Shown: positions 49,208 to 55,714 of the stretch, in pieces
Position numbering within the stretch: the stretch's first letter is position 1
Layout of the letters: each line of letters begins with the position of its first letter
Assembly (NCBI GenBank): GCA_036898135.1
Contig: CM072511.1
Location: 159,329,652-159,393,651, forward strand
From: Oncomelania hupensis
Taxonomy: Eukaryota > Mollusca > Gastropoda > Littorinimorpha > Pomatiopsidae
Length of the DNA stretch: 64,000 nucleotides
Reading direction: 5' to 3'
The notes under the pieces: model-generated
Seen by the model: the letters and a program-made list of their open reading frames with translations, nothing else
Databases searched by the model: none
What the model was told of the DNA's origin: nothing
Program-made: the position numbers and the translations under genes

Positions 49208-51722
49208 GATAAAGATATTGACAAAAAGAAGAAGAAAACTTATAATGATGATGATGATGACGACGATGATGAAGATAGAGATGATGATAATGATGATGAT
49301 AATGATGAGGTATTGTGGTATGTGGTGCAGGTCGTTCAAGTACCTGAAGGAATGTTCCAGCAGTCGTTTCATCGCTGTAATGGGCTTCTTCCTCTCCATT
49401 CCTGCCTTCATGGTCGGTACGTAGCCTAGATGTATTTATTACATTACATTACATTACATGATTATTGCTTTAGGTCCAGTGGACTCTTTCGAGCCAAATC
49501 AGGACCAGTATATTTAGTTATGTATTCCCGTCTTTTCCTGTCTTTGTTTAGTCATAACCATCCTCTCAAATACAGCTCTATTCGGATGAGAGTATGAGCT
49601 CAAGTGCAGTCTGTGCAAGCAGGCAACCGCACGCACTTTTAAAGATGTGAGCGCCGGCCACACAAATAAACCCAGCACGCACTAGGTCCCTTCTCCCCAT
49701 CCATTCCCGGCCGCCTGCGGGTGTCAGTCAGACCAATGCGCAAGCGGGTTCCTGGGGCAGCTTGAGTTAGGCCTTGTATCGACCTTGAGAGGCTCTGGAG
49801 CTGGAAAAGTACAGCTATGTTTTTCCTTTGAAGAAAAATTATAAAGCTTATGTTACCACTAGAAATTCAAGTTGATTTGTTTGAGAAAACTATATTCTTT
49901 TATATGGTTCAAAGACATGGTGCCCTCCAATGAGTGATCTTGCCAATAAACTGCCACTGCGTTTTTATAATAATGATTTATACTATGTAGCGGCAGGGAT
50001 AGCTCAGTGGTCAGAGCGCAAGACTTGTGTACGTGCGTCTCGGGCGACGTGGGTTCGAATCCTGACTTCAGCAAACTATTTTGTGATTGCTGGATAGTAG
50101 TGGCCAGCGCTTTCAGAAAGCTCTCTGAGCTTCTAAGTGCGCTATATAAGAGTACTCTCTTTCTTTTAATTATTGAATGTTTAAGGCACATTTTGAATTT
50201 GAAAAATATTTGCATATTCTACCAACAAACCCTCAAATATTTGTTCGAAAGTGTAGGACACTTAACCACAGAATGCCAGTGCAGAGAGGCAGATATTTTA
50301 ACATTCCTAGACTGGATCGTGCTTGTCAGAAATGTAATAGTGACGATCTCGGCGATGAGTTTCATTACTTATTTTTGTGTTCACCTTTGTGTAATTCAAG
50401 AAGAGAATTATTAAAATCATATTATTATACCACCGGAGTTTTCGTTTTTTCACCACTGTGAGTAGGTCATCGTGTTGTCCAATGGCTTGTGTGATGGATT
50501 GTCTGTCTGAACACTCTGATGGTATGGCCACGTCACCAGATCATCAGTTCTTGCAAAGACCATCCTGCAAGGCACAGTGCAAGGAAGTAGAAGAAGAGGG
50601 AGACCGAAAAAGAGGTGGGAGGACAACATTCGAGAATGGACTAGTTTGACACTGAGCGAAACCATCAGGGTTGCTGAGGACAGGGAAAGATGAAGTACGC
50701 TGGTTAAACGATCATCTGTGGTGCCCCTACGACCTCCGAGTTACGGGATAGGATAGGATAGGATAGGATATTATTATAAATATCCCAATGCCAATAAATT
50801 TCAAGAATTGTTGTCATCTAACGGAAACTCGGTATTATTAAAGCTAGTAAGCCTAATGAAATTAATAATGAAACAATGTTAACATTTTATTTGCATGTTA
50901 AAAATTCATCTAGTTCTGATACTTGCAAATTGTGTGTAACAAACATTTTAGTAGTTTGTCCTTAATGTGTATGGCTTGAAATTATTGTTAGTTATGATTT
51001 ATCATTGCTACCCCCAATTAAATTAACTTTTTAAAAATTCAAATTCCCCTCCCCCTTCTGTATACATGTTTTTTTATTATATTATTTAATTTAATTTAAT
51101 TTATTTTTTTTTATTTTTTCGTTTTTAATTTTACATGTTATATATTTATTTATTTTGCACGTTTGTGTATGCCATTTTATTTATGGCCCTGTGCCCATTA
51201 TGGGTCTTTTGGGGAATATGCTTGCTATTGATTTGAACGATAACATAAAATAGAATAGGAAAACATAAATCAATCAATCCCTTTTTCGTGTTCTTGTTTG
51301 TCTTTACAGCGCTAGTGCTGGCGATGATACTGAAGTTACACCCAGGCCCGGGGTTGACGTGCTGTGTGGTGGTGGGGGTGGGGGGTCTGTTCTGTGTGCT
51401 TTGCGTCGTGCAGAACCTTTATCACTGGCGGGTGGAGAAAGCGCGCGCAGACCAAAGACTTCCGGTGCACGAAGGACACAAATTGCTTTCCCGCCACCAC
51501 CCTCCCAACCCTCATTCCCCCTGCCAACACCACCACCACAATCAACAAACCTCCCACGCCATTCATCGTCCGCAGTCGCACCACGAAGCTACGGCAGCAC
51601 CGCGAGGTGTGCCAGGAATTCTGGGTTTGTCCGGCCCAAACACGGCCAGTAACTCTCACCCCCGCTTGCATCCAGGGGAGATAGACGCTGAAGACAAGAA
51701 CGAGTTGTCTACCTTGGTTTGA
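20225..51722 (+). CDS. TMEM221-like four-helix membrane protein, 4 exons, 588 aa
   Basis: Exons 20225-20446, 26296-27341, 49331-49416 and 51310-51722 have GT-AG borders and matching phases (0, 1, 1). Predicted helices are at about residues 146-172, 385-412, 436-460 and 467-491. Between helix 1 and helix 2 is a 210-residue hydrophilic loop rich in Asp, Asn, Lys and Glu. The N terminus (1-145) is His- and Ser-rich, and the C-terminal tail is His/Pro-rich. The spacing of helices 2-4 and motifs such as GFFLSIPAFMV resemble vertebrate TMEM221, a poorly characterised membrane protein. Family assignment is by eye and moderate; the coding status is strong because all four pieces join in frame and the hydrophobic segments cross splice sites. 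An upstream non-coding exon is possible. Confidence 0.72.
20490..20597 (+). repeat. tRNA-like repeat, family K
   Basis: 'ctcagtggtgtacgcagtgt' and a B-box-like 'ggttcaaacccc' resemble a diverged tRNA head. A relative lies at 40738-40800 ('ctcagtggtagacgcagtgt'). It ends AATAAATAAA. Confidence 0.55.
20633..20832 (+). repeat. SINE family C, central fragment
   Basis: 'gatgagagtataaaccgag' and 'ggactttaaagatcctgac' match the middle of the SINE at 5533-5958. The head and tail are missing. Confidence 0.75.
21290..21556 (-). repeat. tRNA-derived SINE, family J
   Basis: Read on the minus strand, it has a tRNA-like head with a 'tggccaaatggt' A box and a B box close to GGTTCGAxCC. A related copy is at 48335-48510. 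A G-homopolymer of about 22 bases (21359-21380) sits inside this copy. The head resembles Leu/Ser-type tRNAs; this is an impression, not a search result. Confidence 0.65.
21766..21898 (+). repeat. AAG trinucleotide microsatellite
   Basis: Roughly 110 bp of GAA repeats, ending in a poly-A run. Long GAA tracts can form triplex DNA. Poly-Lys and poly-Arg frames here are artefacts. Confidence 0.95.
22072..22600 (-). repeat. SINE family B, split by a 5S/tRNA SINE
   Basis: The body (22072-22238) and tRNA-like head (22535-22600; B box 'gattcgaacctgg' and A box 'tagctcaagtgg' on the minus strand) match an unbroken copy at 36975-37225. The break at ACGGGAT is where the composite SINE entered. Confidence 0.8.
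22239..22527 (+). mobile_element. Composite tRNA/5S-rRNA-derived SINE with target duplication
   Basis: Flanked by ACGGGAT (22232-22238 and 22528-22534). A tRNA-type A box TAGCGCAGTGG (22244-22254) is followed at 22279-22324 by a 5S rRNA-like stretch: 'agttaagcac' (box A region) and TTGGATGGGTGACC (box C). A unique body follows, with a CTTTAC repeat tail. No tRNA B box is seen. A diverged second copy is at 34505-34612 on the minus strand. The Pol III promoter would thus join tRNA and 5S elements; transcription is inferred. Confidence 0.8.
22698..23000. repeat. CT microsatellites flanking a SINE family B fragment
   Basis: CT tracts at about 22705-22806 and 22936-23000 sandwich 22850-22932, a piece of SINE family B ('cggggataaccatccc'). 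The same pairing of CT tract and family B occurs at 36880-37100. Confidence 0.9.
23001..24326. other. Intron 1 sequence without recognised gene
   Basis: AT- and pyrimidine-rich DNA with only short frames. A 'ctgcattatcaga' motif repeats around 23537 and 23609. No splice-supported exon is visible. Confidence 0.4.
24327..25024. mobile_element. Candidate non-autonomous TIR element (698 bp)
   Basis: The left end TAGGGGTCTTTCGGAA and the right end, read on the other strand, TAGGGATCTTTCGGAA form inverted repeats continuing to about 37 bp ('aagtgaaagtg'). If the first TA is the duplication, it would be a Tc1/mariner-like size class; no 8-bp duplication matches. The 98-codon frame at 24620-24916 inside it resembles nothing I know. 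Confidence 0.55.
25027..25188 (+). pseudogene. Possible Harbinger transposase N-terminal fragment (53 aa)
   Basis: An ATG-started frame opening MADRQNHWIDRFRRP and continuing LFRDRTNP, a pattern I associate with the N terminus of PIF/Harbinger-type transposases. It stops after 53 residues at the start of a foldback repeat. The rest of the transposase is absent. Confidence 0.3.
25173..25348. repeat. Nested inverted repeat with miRNA-precursor-like hairpin
   Basis: The outer arms GTATTACATAA (25173-25183) and TTATGTAATAC (25338-25348) are perfect complements. Inside, 25206-25297 folds into a stem of about 33 pairs with a 15-base loop. The stem has two small mismatch zones; its arms contain GCGTAGCAGA and GGCTTACG with their complements. 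It could be a small foldback transposon or a small-RNA hairpin. Confidence 0.7.
26296..27341 (+). CDS. TMEM221-like gene, exon 2 (aa 75-422)
   Basis: The acceptor TCTTTCAG precedes 26296 and the donor AG|GTAAGT follows 27341. It encodes a Ser-rich segment with SRKSLSRESLDS, helix 1, the long acidic/basic loop and helix 2 (VTLATLALVMDLSCLMV). A codon split after AG joins exon 3 to give Arg423. The loop's repeated 'aaggtcaagg' comes from Lys-Val-Lys codons. Confidence 0.85.
27850..28078 (-). repeat. Repeat family I copy with ATT microsatellite
   Basis: On the minus strand, the 'gggcggcgatctgtaac' and 'acatgtggtgtcaatgc' motifs match family I. It abuts an ATT tract (28007-28078) of about 24 units. 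Confidence 0.75.
28440..28665 (+). repeat. SINE family B, head and body
   Basis: A box in 'gctcagaggtagagcg' (about 28460), B box GGTTCGAAACC at 28501-28511, then a body ending 'ggttatccccc' and 'ggcaatggtg'. It is the same family as the reverse copies at 22072 and 36975. Confidence 0.8.
28666..29843. other. Intron 2 spacer with a short minisatellite
   Basis: No gene is visible. Around 29545-29680 a ~34-bp unit containing 'gatggtccctctgtctcttg' is repeated about four times with variation. Confidence 0.55.
29844..29955. repeat. GA/GACA microsatellite
   Basis: A GA run with interspersed AAAG, then GACAGACA units. Poly-Leu/Ser frames on the minus strand are artefacts. Confidence 0.95.
29956..33036. 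other. Intron 2 sequence; small repeats only
   Basis: No gene is supported. It holds short GA tracts (31863-31888, 32826-32895), GACA/GACGAA repeats (31990-32050) and a perfect 14-bp inverted repeat CAGGCGCTTGTATC (31285-31298 with 31351-31364). Confidence 0.5.
33037..33089. repeat. TATTG pentanucleotide repeat
   Basis: About ten units, interrupted by the solo LTR at 33090 and resuming at 34147-34160. Confidence 0.9.
33090..34146. mobile_element. Solo LTR 1 (1057 bp)
   Basis: Begins TGTAACGTGGGG, ends TTTGTGACA and is flanked by ATTGT (33085-33089 and 34147-34151). It shares its beginning, end and several internal blocks ('cagagatagatagaaaaatg', 'cacacggctatgaatcat') with 45280-46833. TG...CA ends plus a 5-bp duplication and no coding region identify a solo LTR. 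Its ends differ from the 6288 element, so it is another family. Orientation is uncertain. Confidence 0.85.
34505..34612 (-). repeat. Composite tRNA/5S SINE, diverged copy
   Basis: On the minus strand it has a degenerate A box ('tagtgtatagtgg') followed by a 5S-like segment (34517-34568) with 'agttaagc', 'aagcaacgtcggg' and TTTGGATGGGTGACC. It is closer to true 5S rRNA in the 'caacgtcggg' part than the copy at 22239. A TG tract lies at its 3' side. Confidence 0.75.
34645..34762 (-). repeat. RTE LINE 3' fragment with TATCC tail
   Basis: On the minus strand it encodes the last residues of the RTE ORF and ends in GGATA repeats. It is strongly 5'-truncated. Confidence 0.8.
35090..36055 (+). pseudogene. 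RTE-type LINE, 5'-truncated and frameshifted
   Basis: The first frame (to 35538) carries reverse-transcriptase motif LRFADDIDG and the following 'AYGMEISAEKTK' segment. After a frameshift near 35490-35510, the frame ending at 36005 carries the RTE C terminus: LRWYGHVTR, GRRRRRPKKRW and REWTGL. The 3' end is a GGATA tandem tail (36001-36048). This C-terminal layout matches RTE elements such as BovB. The frameshift and missing endonuclease make it dead; seven other pieces are in this window. Confidence 0.85.
36305..36747. repeat. CT microsatellites
   Basis: Two long CT tracts (36312-36380 and 36643-36747) separated by unique sequence. The 206-codon frame across them is Ser/Leu repeat and not a gene. 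Confidence 0.95.
36880..37225 (-). repeat. SINE family B, complete copy next to CTGT/CT repeats
   Basis: Unbroken minus-strand copy (about 36975-37225). The tRNA head is at the right (B box 'gatgcgaacctgg', A box 'tagcttagtgg') and the body ends 'cggggatgacc'. It serves as the reference for the split copy at 22072. Confidence 0.85.
37664..38178 (-). repeat. RTE LINE 3' fragment
   Basis: The minus strand carries the RTE C-terminal frame (KKRILQWYGHVTR, then RRRGRQKKRW), with a TATCC tail at 37670-37740. It is split by frameshifts near 38000. Confidence 0.85.
38580..38756. repeat. AC microsatellite and family H-like sequence
   Basis: An AC tract (38581-38630) is followed by 'ttattttgacatt' repeats and 'taacccaaacccta', the target site of the retroposon at 38757. 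The right half resumes at 39330 with CCCTAA-like units and TTTTGACGTCAAAA. Confidence 0.7.
38757..39329 (+). mobile_element. Unnamed ~600-bp retroposon ('R600'), copy 1
   Basis: Flanked by a perfect 14-bp duplication TAACCCAAACCCTA (38743-38756, 39330-39343). It starts near 'cccgttggggtgccggggg' and ends in ATGTA/TGTAA tandem units. It shares 'gtataaatagtatccccac', 'ggtcactagg', 'gggggttcgata' and 'gtccgctggacc' with copies 2 and 3. The long target duplication and tandem tail indicate target-primed reverse transcription. No protein is encoded. Confidence 0.85.
39344..40737. other. Intron 2 spacer; CCCTAA-like and AC repeats
   Basis: 39340-39385 has degenerate CCCTAA units belonging to family H, then AC tracts (39490-39600). 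The rest is unique and AT-rich with no supported exon. Confidence 0.5.
40738..40800 (+). repeat. tRNA-like repeat, family K, partial
   Basis: 'gttggctcagtggtagacgc' then 'ctcaaatgtcaggccata' matches 20490-20560; no B box follows. Confidence 0.5.
41250..42116 (-). repeat. RTE LINE 3' fragment split by R600 copy 2
   Basis: RTE sequence at 41250-41437 and 42049-42116 (minus strand) is continuous in other copies. The repeated TTCTGCCTCCTT marks the insertion. The tail TATCC units are at 41257-41270. Confidence 0.85.
41438..42048 (+). mobile_element. R600 retroposon, copy 2
   Basis: Flanked by a perfect 12-bp duplication TTCTGCCTCCTT (41426-41437, 42049-42060), inside an RTE fragment. It is 611 bp, begins 'accctcgtagggatgccggg' and ends 'ggaccctgtaagcaatg' plus a short AT-rich tail. 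It has about 45 extra bases near its 3' end compared with copy 1. Confidence 0.85.
42117..44738. other. Intron 2 spacer with short repeats
   Basis: No exon is supported. Includes a TTC run (42535-42560), an R600 3' fragment (42563-42605), TG tracts (42700-42785), an AC tract (43020-43050) and a short repeat at 42813-42903 ('gttaatttgttaagggac') that recurs at 54730-54806. Confidence 0.5.
44739..44852. repeat. ATT microsatellite
   Basis: TTA/ATT units with small interruptions, about 110 bp. Confidence 0.95.
45203..45279. repeat. AAT microsatellite, left half
   Basis: About 25 AAT units, continued at 46834-46912 after solo LTR 2; originally one tract of about 50 units. Confidence 0.95.
45280..46833. 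mobile_element. Solo LTR 2 (1554 bp), same family as 33090
   Basis: Begins TGTCACGTGGGG, ends GTTCGTGACA and is flanked by ATAAT (45275-45279, 46834-46838). It shares both ends and internal blocks with solo LTR 1 but is about 500 bp longer; the middle part near 46150-46440 has no obvious counterpart. No coding region. Confidence 0.85.
46834..46912. repeat. AAT microsatellite, right half
   Basis: About 26 AAT units directly joined to a truncated RTE at 46913. Confidence 0.95.
46913..47456 (+). pseudogene. RTE LINE C-terminal fragment
   Basis: Encodes the RTE C terminus from 'AQTTAALARLNPIW' through LYACETWTLTADLQRR and KLRWYGHVTR to the final GIG, with a frameshift near 47100 where bases are missing relative to 35640. 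It ends in GGATA units. It is 5'-truncated and starts exactly at the AAT tract. Confidence 0.85.
47500..47660 (+). repeat. Repeat family I copy
   Basis: 'gagcggcgatctgtagtg' and 'aaacatgtggtgtaaag' in the same order as at 62720 and 1698/2359. Confidence 0.75.
47817..47960. repeat. GAT microsatellite
   Basis: About 30 GAT units, then GAA and GAC variants. The poly-Asp frame is an artefact. Confidence 0.95.
48078..48152. repeat. 20-bp minisatellite
   Basis: Three full and one partial copy of 'gtaattatcccaagatattt', differing by one or two bases. Confidence 0.9.
48335..48512 (-). repeat. tRNA-derived SINE, family J
   Basis: The minus strand has B box GGTTCGAGCC and A-box-like 'tggccaagtggg'. 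It shares 'acgcccagatgctgg' and 'gtcaggcgccattggtttct' with 21290-21556. Confidence 0.7.
49094..49310. repeat. GAA/GAT microsatellite ending just before exon 3
   Basis: GAA units (49095-49122), then about 28 GAT units (49123-49206), then a degenerate GAT/GAC/AAT zone reaching 49310, 20 bp before exon 3. It leaves the exon 3 acceptor without a normal pyrimidine tract. Confidence 0.95.
49331..49416 (+). CDS. TMEM221-like gene, exon 3 (aa 423-452)
   Basis: 86 bp between GTGCAG and GTACGT. It completes Arg423, encodes KECSSSRFIAVMGFFLSIP and starts helix 3, and ends in phase 1 to form Ala452 with exon 4. The acceptor is preceded by purine-rich repeat rather than pyrimidines, which is unusual, but both phases and the hydrophobic continuity support it. 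Confidence 0.78.
49437..49515 (-). repeat. R600 3' fragment with ACATT tail
   Basis: ACATT units followed by 'gctttaggtccagtggact', the reverse complement of the R600 3' end. 5'-truncated. Confidence 0.75.
49563..49815 (+). repeat. SINE family C, headless copy
   Basis: 'cggatgagagtatgagctc', 'cccagcacgcactaggtcc' and 'cttgagttaggccttgta' match 5660-5925. The tRNA head is missing. Confidence 0.75.
49990..50165 (+). repeat. tRNA-derived SINE, family A (good copy)
   Basis: A box in 'gggatagctcagtggtcaga' (about 49996-50015) and B box GGTTCGAATCC near 50052. It shares 'ggatagtagtggccagcgc' with the copy at 235, and ends 'gcgctatataagagtac' plus a pyrimidine run. Confidence 0.85.
50166..51275 (+). 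pseudogene. LINE C-terminal fragment and 3' UTR (not RTE)
   Basis: The frame to 50429 encodes a C-terminal module seen in many animal LINEs: RMPVQRGRYFNIPR, a CQKCNSDD cysteine pair and GDEFHYLFLCSP. It resumes after the RTE insertion at 50779 with YPNANKFQELL and ends near 50870. The 3' UTR runs to AATCAATCAATCC (about 51263-51279), a short tandem tail. Clade not assigned. Confidence 0.65.
50430..50767 (+). mobile_element. RTE LINE insertion with 5' inversion (twin-primed)
   Basis: Flanked by ATATTATTATA (50419-50429, 50768-50778). About 50430-50511 is RTE sequence on the minus strand (through KKRKLRW); from about 50512 the element continues on the plus strand from exactly the next position (WYGHVTRS) to a GGATA tail. 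An inverted 5' part contiguous with a normal 3' part is the hallmark of twin priming, known from human L1. Confidence 0.8.
51310..51722 (+). CDS. TMEM221-like gene, exon 4 (aa 453-588, stop)
   Basis: The acceptor TTTACAG has a good pyrimidine tract. It completes helix 3 (LVLAMILKL), then encodes a HPGPG turn, helix 4 (CCVVVGVGGLFCVLCVV), and a His/Pro/Ser-rich cytosolic-looking tail ending TGA at 51720-51722. A polyadenylation candidate AATAAA lies at 52579-52584. Confidence 0.82.
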
Positions 51723-52596
51723 CGACGTGCAGAGTAAATACGGACAGCACCAAAATGTTCTCATAAAACTAGTGTTCATCGTTTCAACGTTTAACATTAC
51801 TGTACGAAAGCTTGCTGGGTAGTTCAGGGGCCCAAATGCCTGTAACAACGGTCGGTGAACTGTTTCTTCAACGGTCGGCGAACTGTTTCTTCAACGCTGA
51901 CACTGTGGGGTGCGCCCAACTGTCTTCAAACAGACTATTGTCATTATGAACGTTATCTCCCAGCGCCTTGAGCTGCTTTTGAGCTGGAAAAGCGCTATAT
52001 ATAAGGACGAATAATTAAATACATGAAACGTTCTATTTTTCTCAGCCTCCAAACCCTTTCACAGCGTTAAGAAAGCTGATCATTGAAGCTCATCTCGTTT
52101 CATCCCCAGAGAGAGATTTTCCATGCCCAACCGTTGATACAAGTGATGGACCCTTTAGCTGCAACGTGTTGCATTCCATAGTAACTGTTATTTTTGTTTT
52201 GTATTCATTGGGTGTCTCCTACATTTTCTGTGTCCAGTCGTGGGCTTTCTGACATCAATATTGTTAGTATTGGTCTTCCAACATAGTCTCTTATTCTTAA
52301 CAAAGAGTTTTTTCCCCCGAAGTCCGTGTGTGTGAGAAAGAGACGGTGGTGGAGGAGGGGGGAGAAGATGGGCCTGGAGGAGGGGGTGTTGTGTATGTTT
52401 ACTGCTAGTCCATTATGCCAGTTTGAGTGATTGCAAACCTTTGGAATGCTTGATTGTGAATTCCCAATGTTCACATTTCGTGCGCTGTGATTTCAATGCT
52501 TTTTTGTTTGTTTGTTTGTTTTTTGTTTAAATCCGAAGACGATGTATTGTATATTATAATGCTTTGTCGTAATTTCTTAATAAATTATCAAAATGC

Positions 52597-52639
<43 letters not shown>

Positions 52640-54176
52640 TGTGTGTGGTTGAGTGGGTGGGTGGGATTGTGTATATATGGGTTTATGTGTGAGAGAGAGA
52701 GAGAGAGTGTGTGTGTGTGTGCGTGTGTGTGTGCATTTGCATAAACTTACAAATGGGTAGAAGACCTTGCCTTTCTTACCTACAAATGGGTTCATATGCT
52801 AGGAACCCACATTTTTTCCAGGAACCCACTTTTTTCTAAGTACACGGAAGTGCTCTTTTAGTGCATGGGAGTGCAGTTGTAGTGCATGAGTGTTTTAAGT
52901 TCAAGGGAGTGCTCAAACCGGGATGGAGAAAATCCAGCCACTTTTGGGGCAGATTTTGAAGATAAGTCGACCTAAATTCGTCCCCTATAGGAGACAACTT
53001 AAGTCAACTGTTTAGAAAGACAGAGCCAATTTTACACTTTCAGATTCCCACATTAAAAAAAAAACAACAGTTCTGATGTTTTGCAAATATGTGTGTGTTT
53101 GTGTGTGTGTGTTTGTGGTTGAGTGGATGGGTGGGAGTGTGTACATGGGATTTAGTGCGTATAGGTGAGTAGAAGGAGGGTGTGACCTGAGGTTATAGTT
53201 TGCGTAACTGTGAGAGAGACGTGTTAACAAAGGAATGGCTCAAGTTGGGCGTCGGTAGGGGACCATCGATAGCAGAACGGTAAATAACACACCGCCCTAC
53301 CTGTGTTAAGACCTACATCATACGTAGCTCAGTGTGTGGTAGCTTCCGCTTAGCTATCGAGGGTCCGCTGCAGGCGCCCCACTTGAGTAATGCCCTTTTT
53401 TGTAACGACTTAGAAAAAGCGTGTAATCATTGTCACTGCCATGCATGTTCGTTCAGTGTTGCTAAAGTACTCTAACCAACTAGATACGTAGATTTGTCAG
53501 TTTGCACGAAGACTCGATGTAATGATCATCATGATGTTGGTGGTGGTGGTATTGGGATGGTTTGGTAGTGGTGATGATGATGATGACTGATGATGGTGAT
53601 GATGATGATGGAGGTAACATTGCTGCGATCGGTAGAAAGTATCGCCAAAACTCCCGCTAGCAGCAGGTGAAAGTATTCCCTCCATCCCTTTAAAGTAAAC
53701 TTTGGGCTCGCTGCTAGCCGCGGATGCGAAATAAGTACTGTTTAAAAGTGATGAGAAAAGCGGAATATTGCTACAAGGGTTCGGGGAAGGGTTAGTTGTA
53801 GATCTAGCCCTTGCCCTAACCCTTTTCTCTACAGATAATGCTCTTTTTCCGTCCCAAAAACCCATTTGCCTTCTTGGATTCTTAAATTGTATGAAACCAA
53901 GTGAGGACACTGTCCGGCGTCAATAAACGGTTCAAAAAGATTCTCAAACGGTTCGTAAAAGACAGTTGACCTAGAAACAAATACAGCGTGACCTAATTTG
54001 TCGCCTAGAGGAGACGAAACTTACTTTTCCGTTTCTAGTCTTTCACCGACACTGTAACTGAGCAGGCTGCTAACCTCGCCAAAGTATCCCTTCGAGGGAC
54101 AAGGGACATACTTTGGCCTGCTGCGCAGCGTGTGCCTGGAGTATACTTTCTTTCGATCGTAGCTATGTGCAATGGG

Positions 54177-54177
<1 letters not shown>
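51723..54177. other. 3' flank of the TMEM221-like gene; small repeats
   Basis: Probably includes the 3' UTR. Other contents are a SINE family C tail (51955-52018), GA/TG tracts (52600-52640, 52690-52735, 53090-53112) and a foldback at 53260-53280/53346-53366 with arms containing TCGATAGC. No coding exon is supported. Confidence 0.5.

Positions 54178-54234
<57 letters not shown>
54178..54234. repeat. GAT microsatellite
   Basis: About 18 GAT units. Confidence 0.95.
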
Positions 54235-54235
<1 letters not shown>

Positions 54236-54812
54236 CTTCTTCGCCGAAATCGTCCTTGATCCAACGGTCTGTGGTATCTTTGTACAAGCTTTTATAATCT
54301 AATTTGTGAAATGGAAAAAAAAGTATATTTAGTTTGTGATTTGAATGTATGAGGTTAACTTTTAAGATTTTTATATCTCAACATACAATTGTGCGTTGTA
54401 GTTGTTTTGGAAACATTTAACTGGCTGTTAGTTTTAAATTGAAAGCGAATTAGTTGTATGTGTAGTGTTAATATAAAAAAATATACTACATGTGGTACCT
54501 TGTGTCATTAAACATTAATGCCAAGGTGGATTTTAATTTGTTCGTTTTTTGTTTGTTTGTTTTTGTTGTCGTTCTAATTAATTTAACGATTTTCAACTAT
54601 GATTTTCGATTTTCATTTTTTTGGGGCATACCACTCCGAGTCTCTATCTCTCTCTCTCTGTCCCTCTCTGCCCCACTCCCATTCCCCCCCCCCCCCCACT
54701 CCACCGCCTCTCTTTTTCTATCTCTATAATGTTAATTTGTTAAGGGACAGATTGGAAGATTAAACCTTTTAATTAGTCTAAAATCTCGATCCCCAATAAA
54801 AAACGTTTTAGG

Positions 54813-54852
<40 letters not shown>

Positions 54853-55714
54853 TACACACACACACAATCACACAAAAAAGATCTGAAAACAAAACAAAGT
54901 ATTAACATACAAATTTTAGTTTATTGAAGCACTCTTTTCGCGGTAAAAAAAAAAGCTCGTCTGAAGGAATCAAGACAAAGATTTCTAAGAAATAACAGAC
55001 TTTGTTGTCTCGGACACATGCAAATTCAATTAAAAATGTATTTGTCTTGAGTGGTCTTTTTATTCTCAATCAGAATCAGAATCTTCAAGGAAAATATTTT
55101 CGCAATGTTCAACAATCATGGACAACAACATTGGCACAACACAATCCGTATACAATAAAACATTCATTCAAGATTAAGCCATTTATTTTAGTTCTCAGTT
55201 GAACTAAAAACAAGACAAATGCAAACTTATAAAAGAAATATATTTGTCCGGGGTCTGCTTTTCGTTCAGAATCGCAACCAGAATCTTTATTGTTCCAGCA
55301 AGGAAAGTACCTTCGCAATGTACTGTCCAACAATCGCTGACAATATGGATATCATTCACATATCACAGTCGGTATACAATAAAAAGTCAGCATACAGATA
55401 AATATGAATTCATAAAAGCAAGAAGCATCTGAGATACACCAATTCTCCGTTCAACCATTTATTTTAGTTCGCAGTTGAAATTTAAAAAAACAAACTACAA
55501 GGGCAAAGTCCATATGACTCGCATGATCCCTAGGAAACTTGCAATATTTAACATGAAAATGAGTGCTCCCCTTCCCCTTCCCCTTCCCCCAAAATGAAAC
55601 ATTGGCAATAAAATGCAAAGTAATACCGACCTTGATCTTTCTATGCTCTTGAACTTGAGATGACCTTGACCTCCAGCTCCAAATACACTCACGTACTATC
55701 AAATTTAGTCATTG
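54235..55714. other. Spacer with short repeats
   Basis: A C-homopolymer (54682-54697), the 'gttaatttgttaagggac' repeat (54730-54806) and an AC tract (54829-54865). From 55000 to 55450 several AT-rich stretches resemble each other ('cagaatctttattg', 'ttcgcaatgt', 'gtatacaataaaa'), suggesting an old repeat, with a relative near 58500-58680. No gene. Confidence 0.5.

Noticed and set aside
49990..50065. Functional tRNA gene
   Set aside because: A and B boxes exist, but the arms do not form a clean cloverleaf and a SINE body follows; the same holds for heads at 241, 5533 and 28460.
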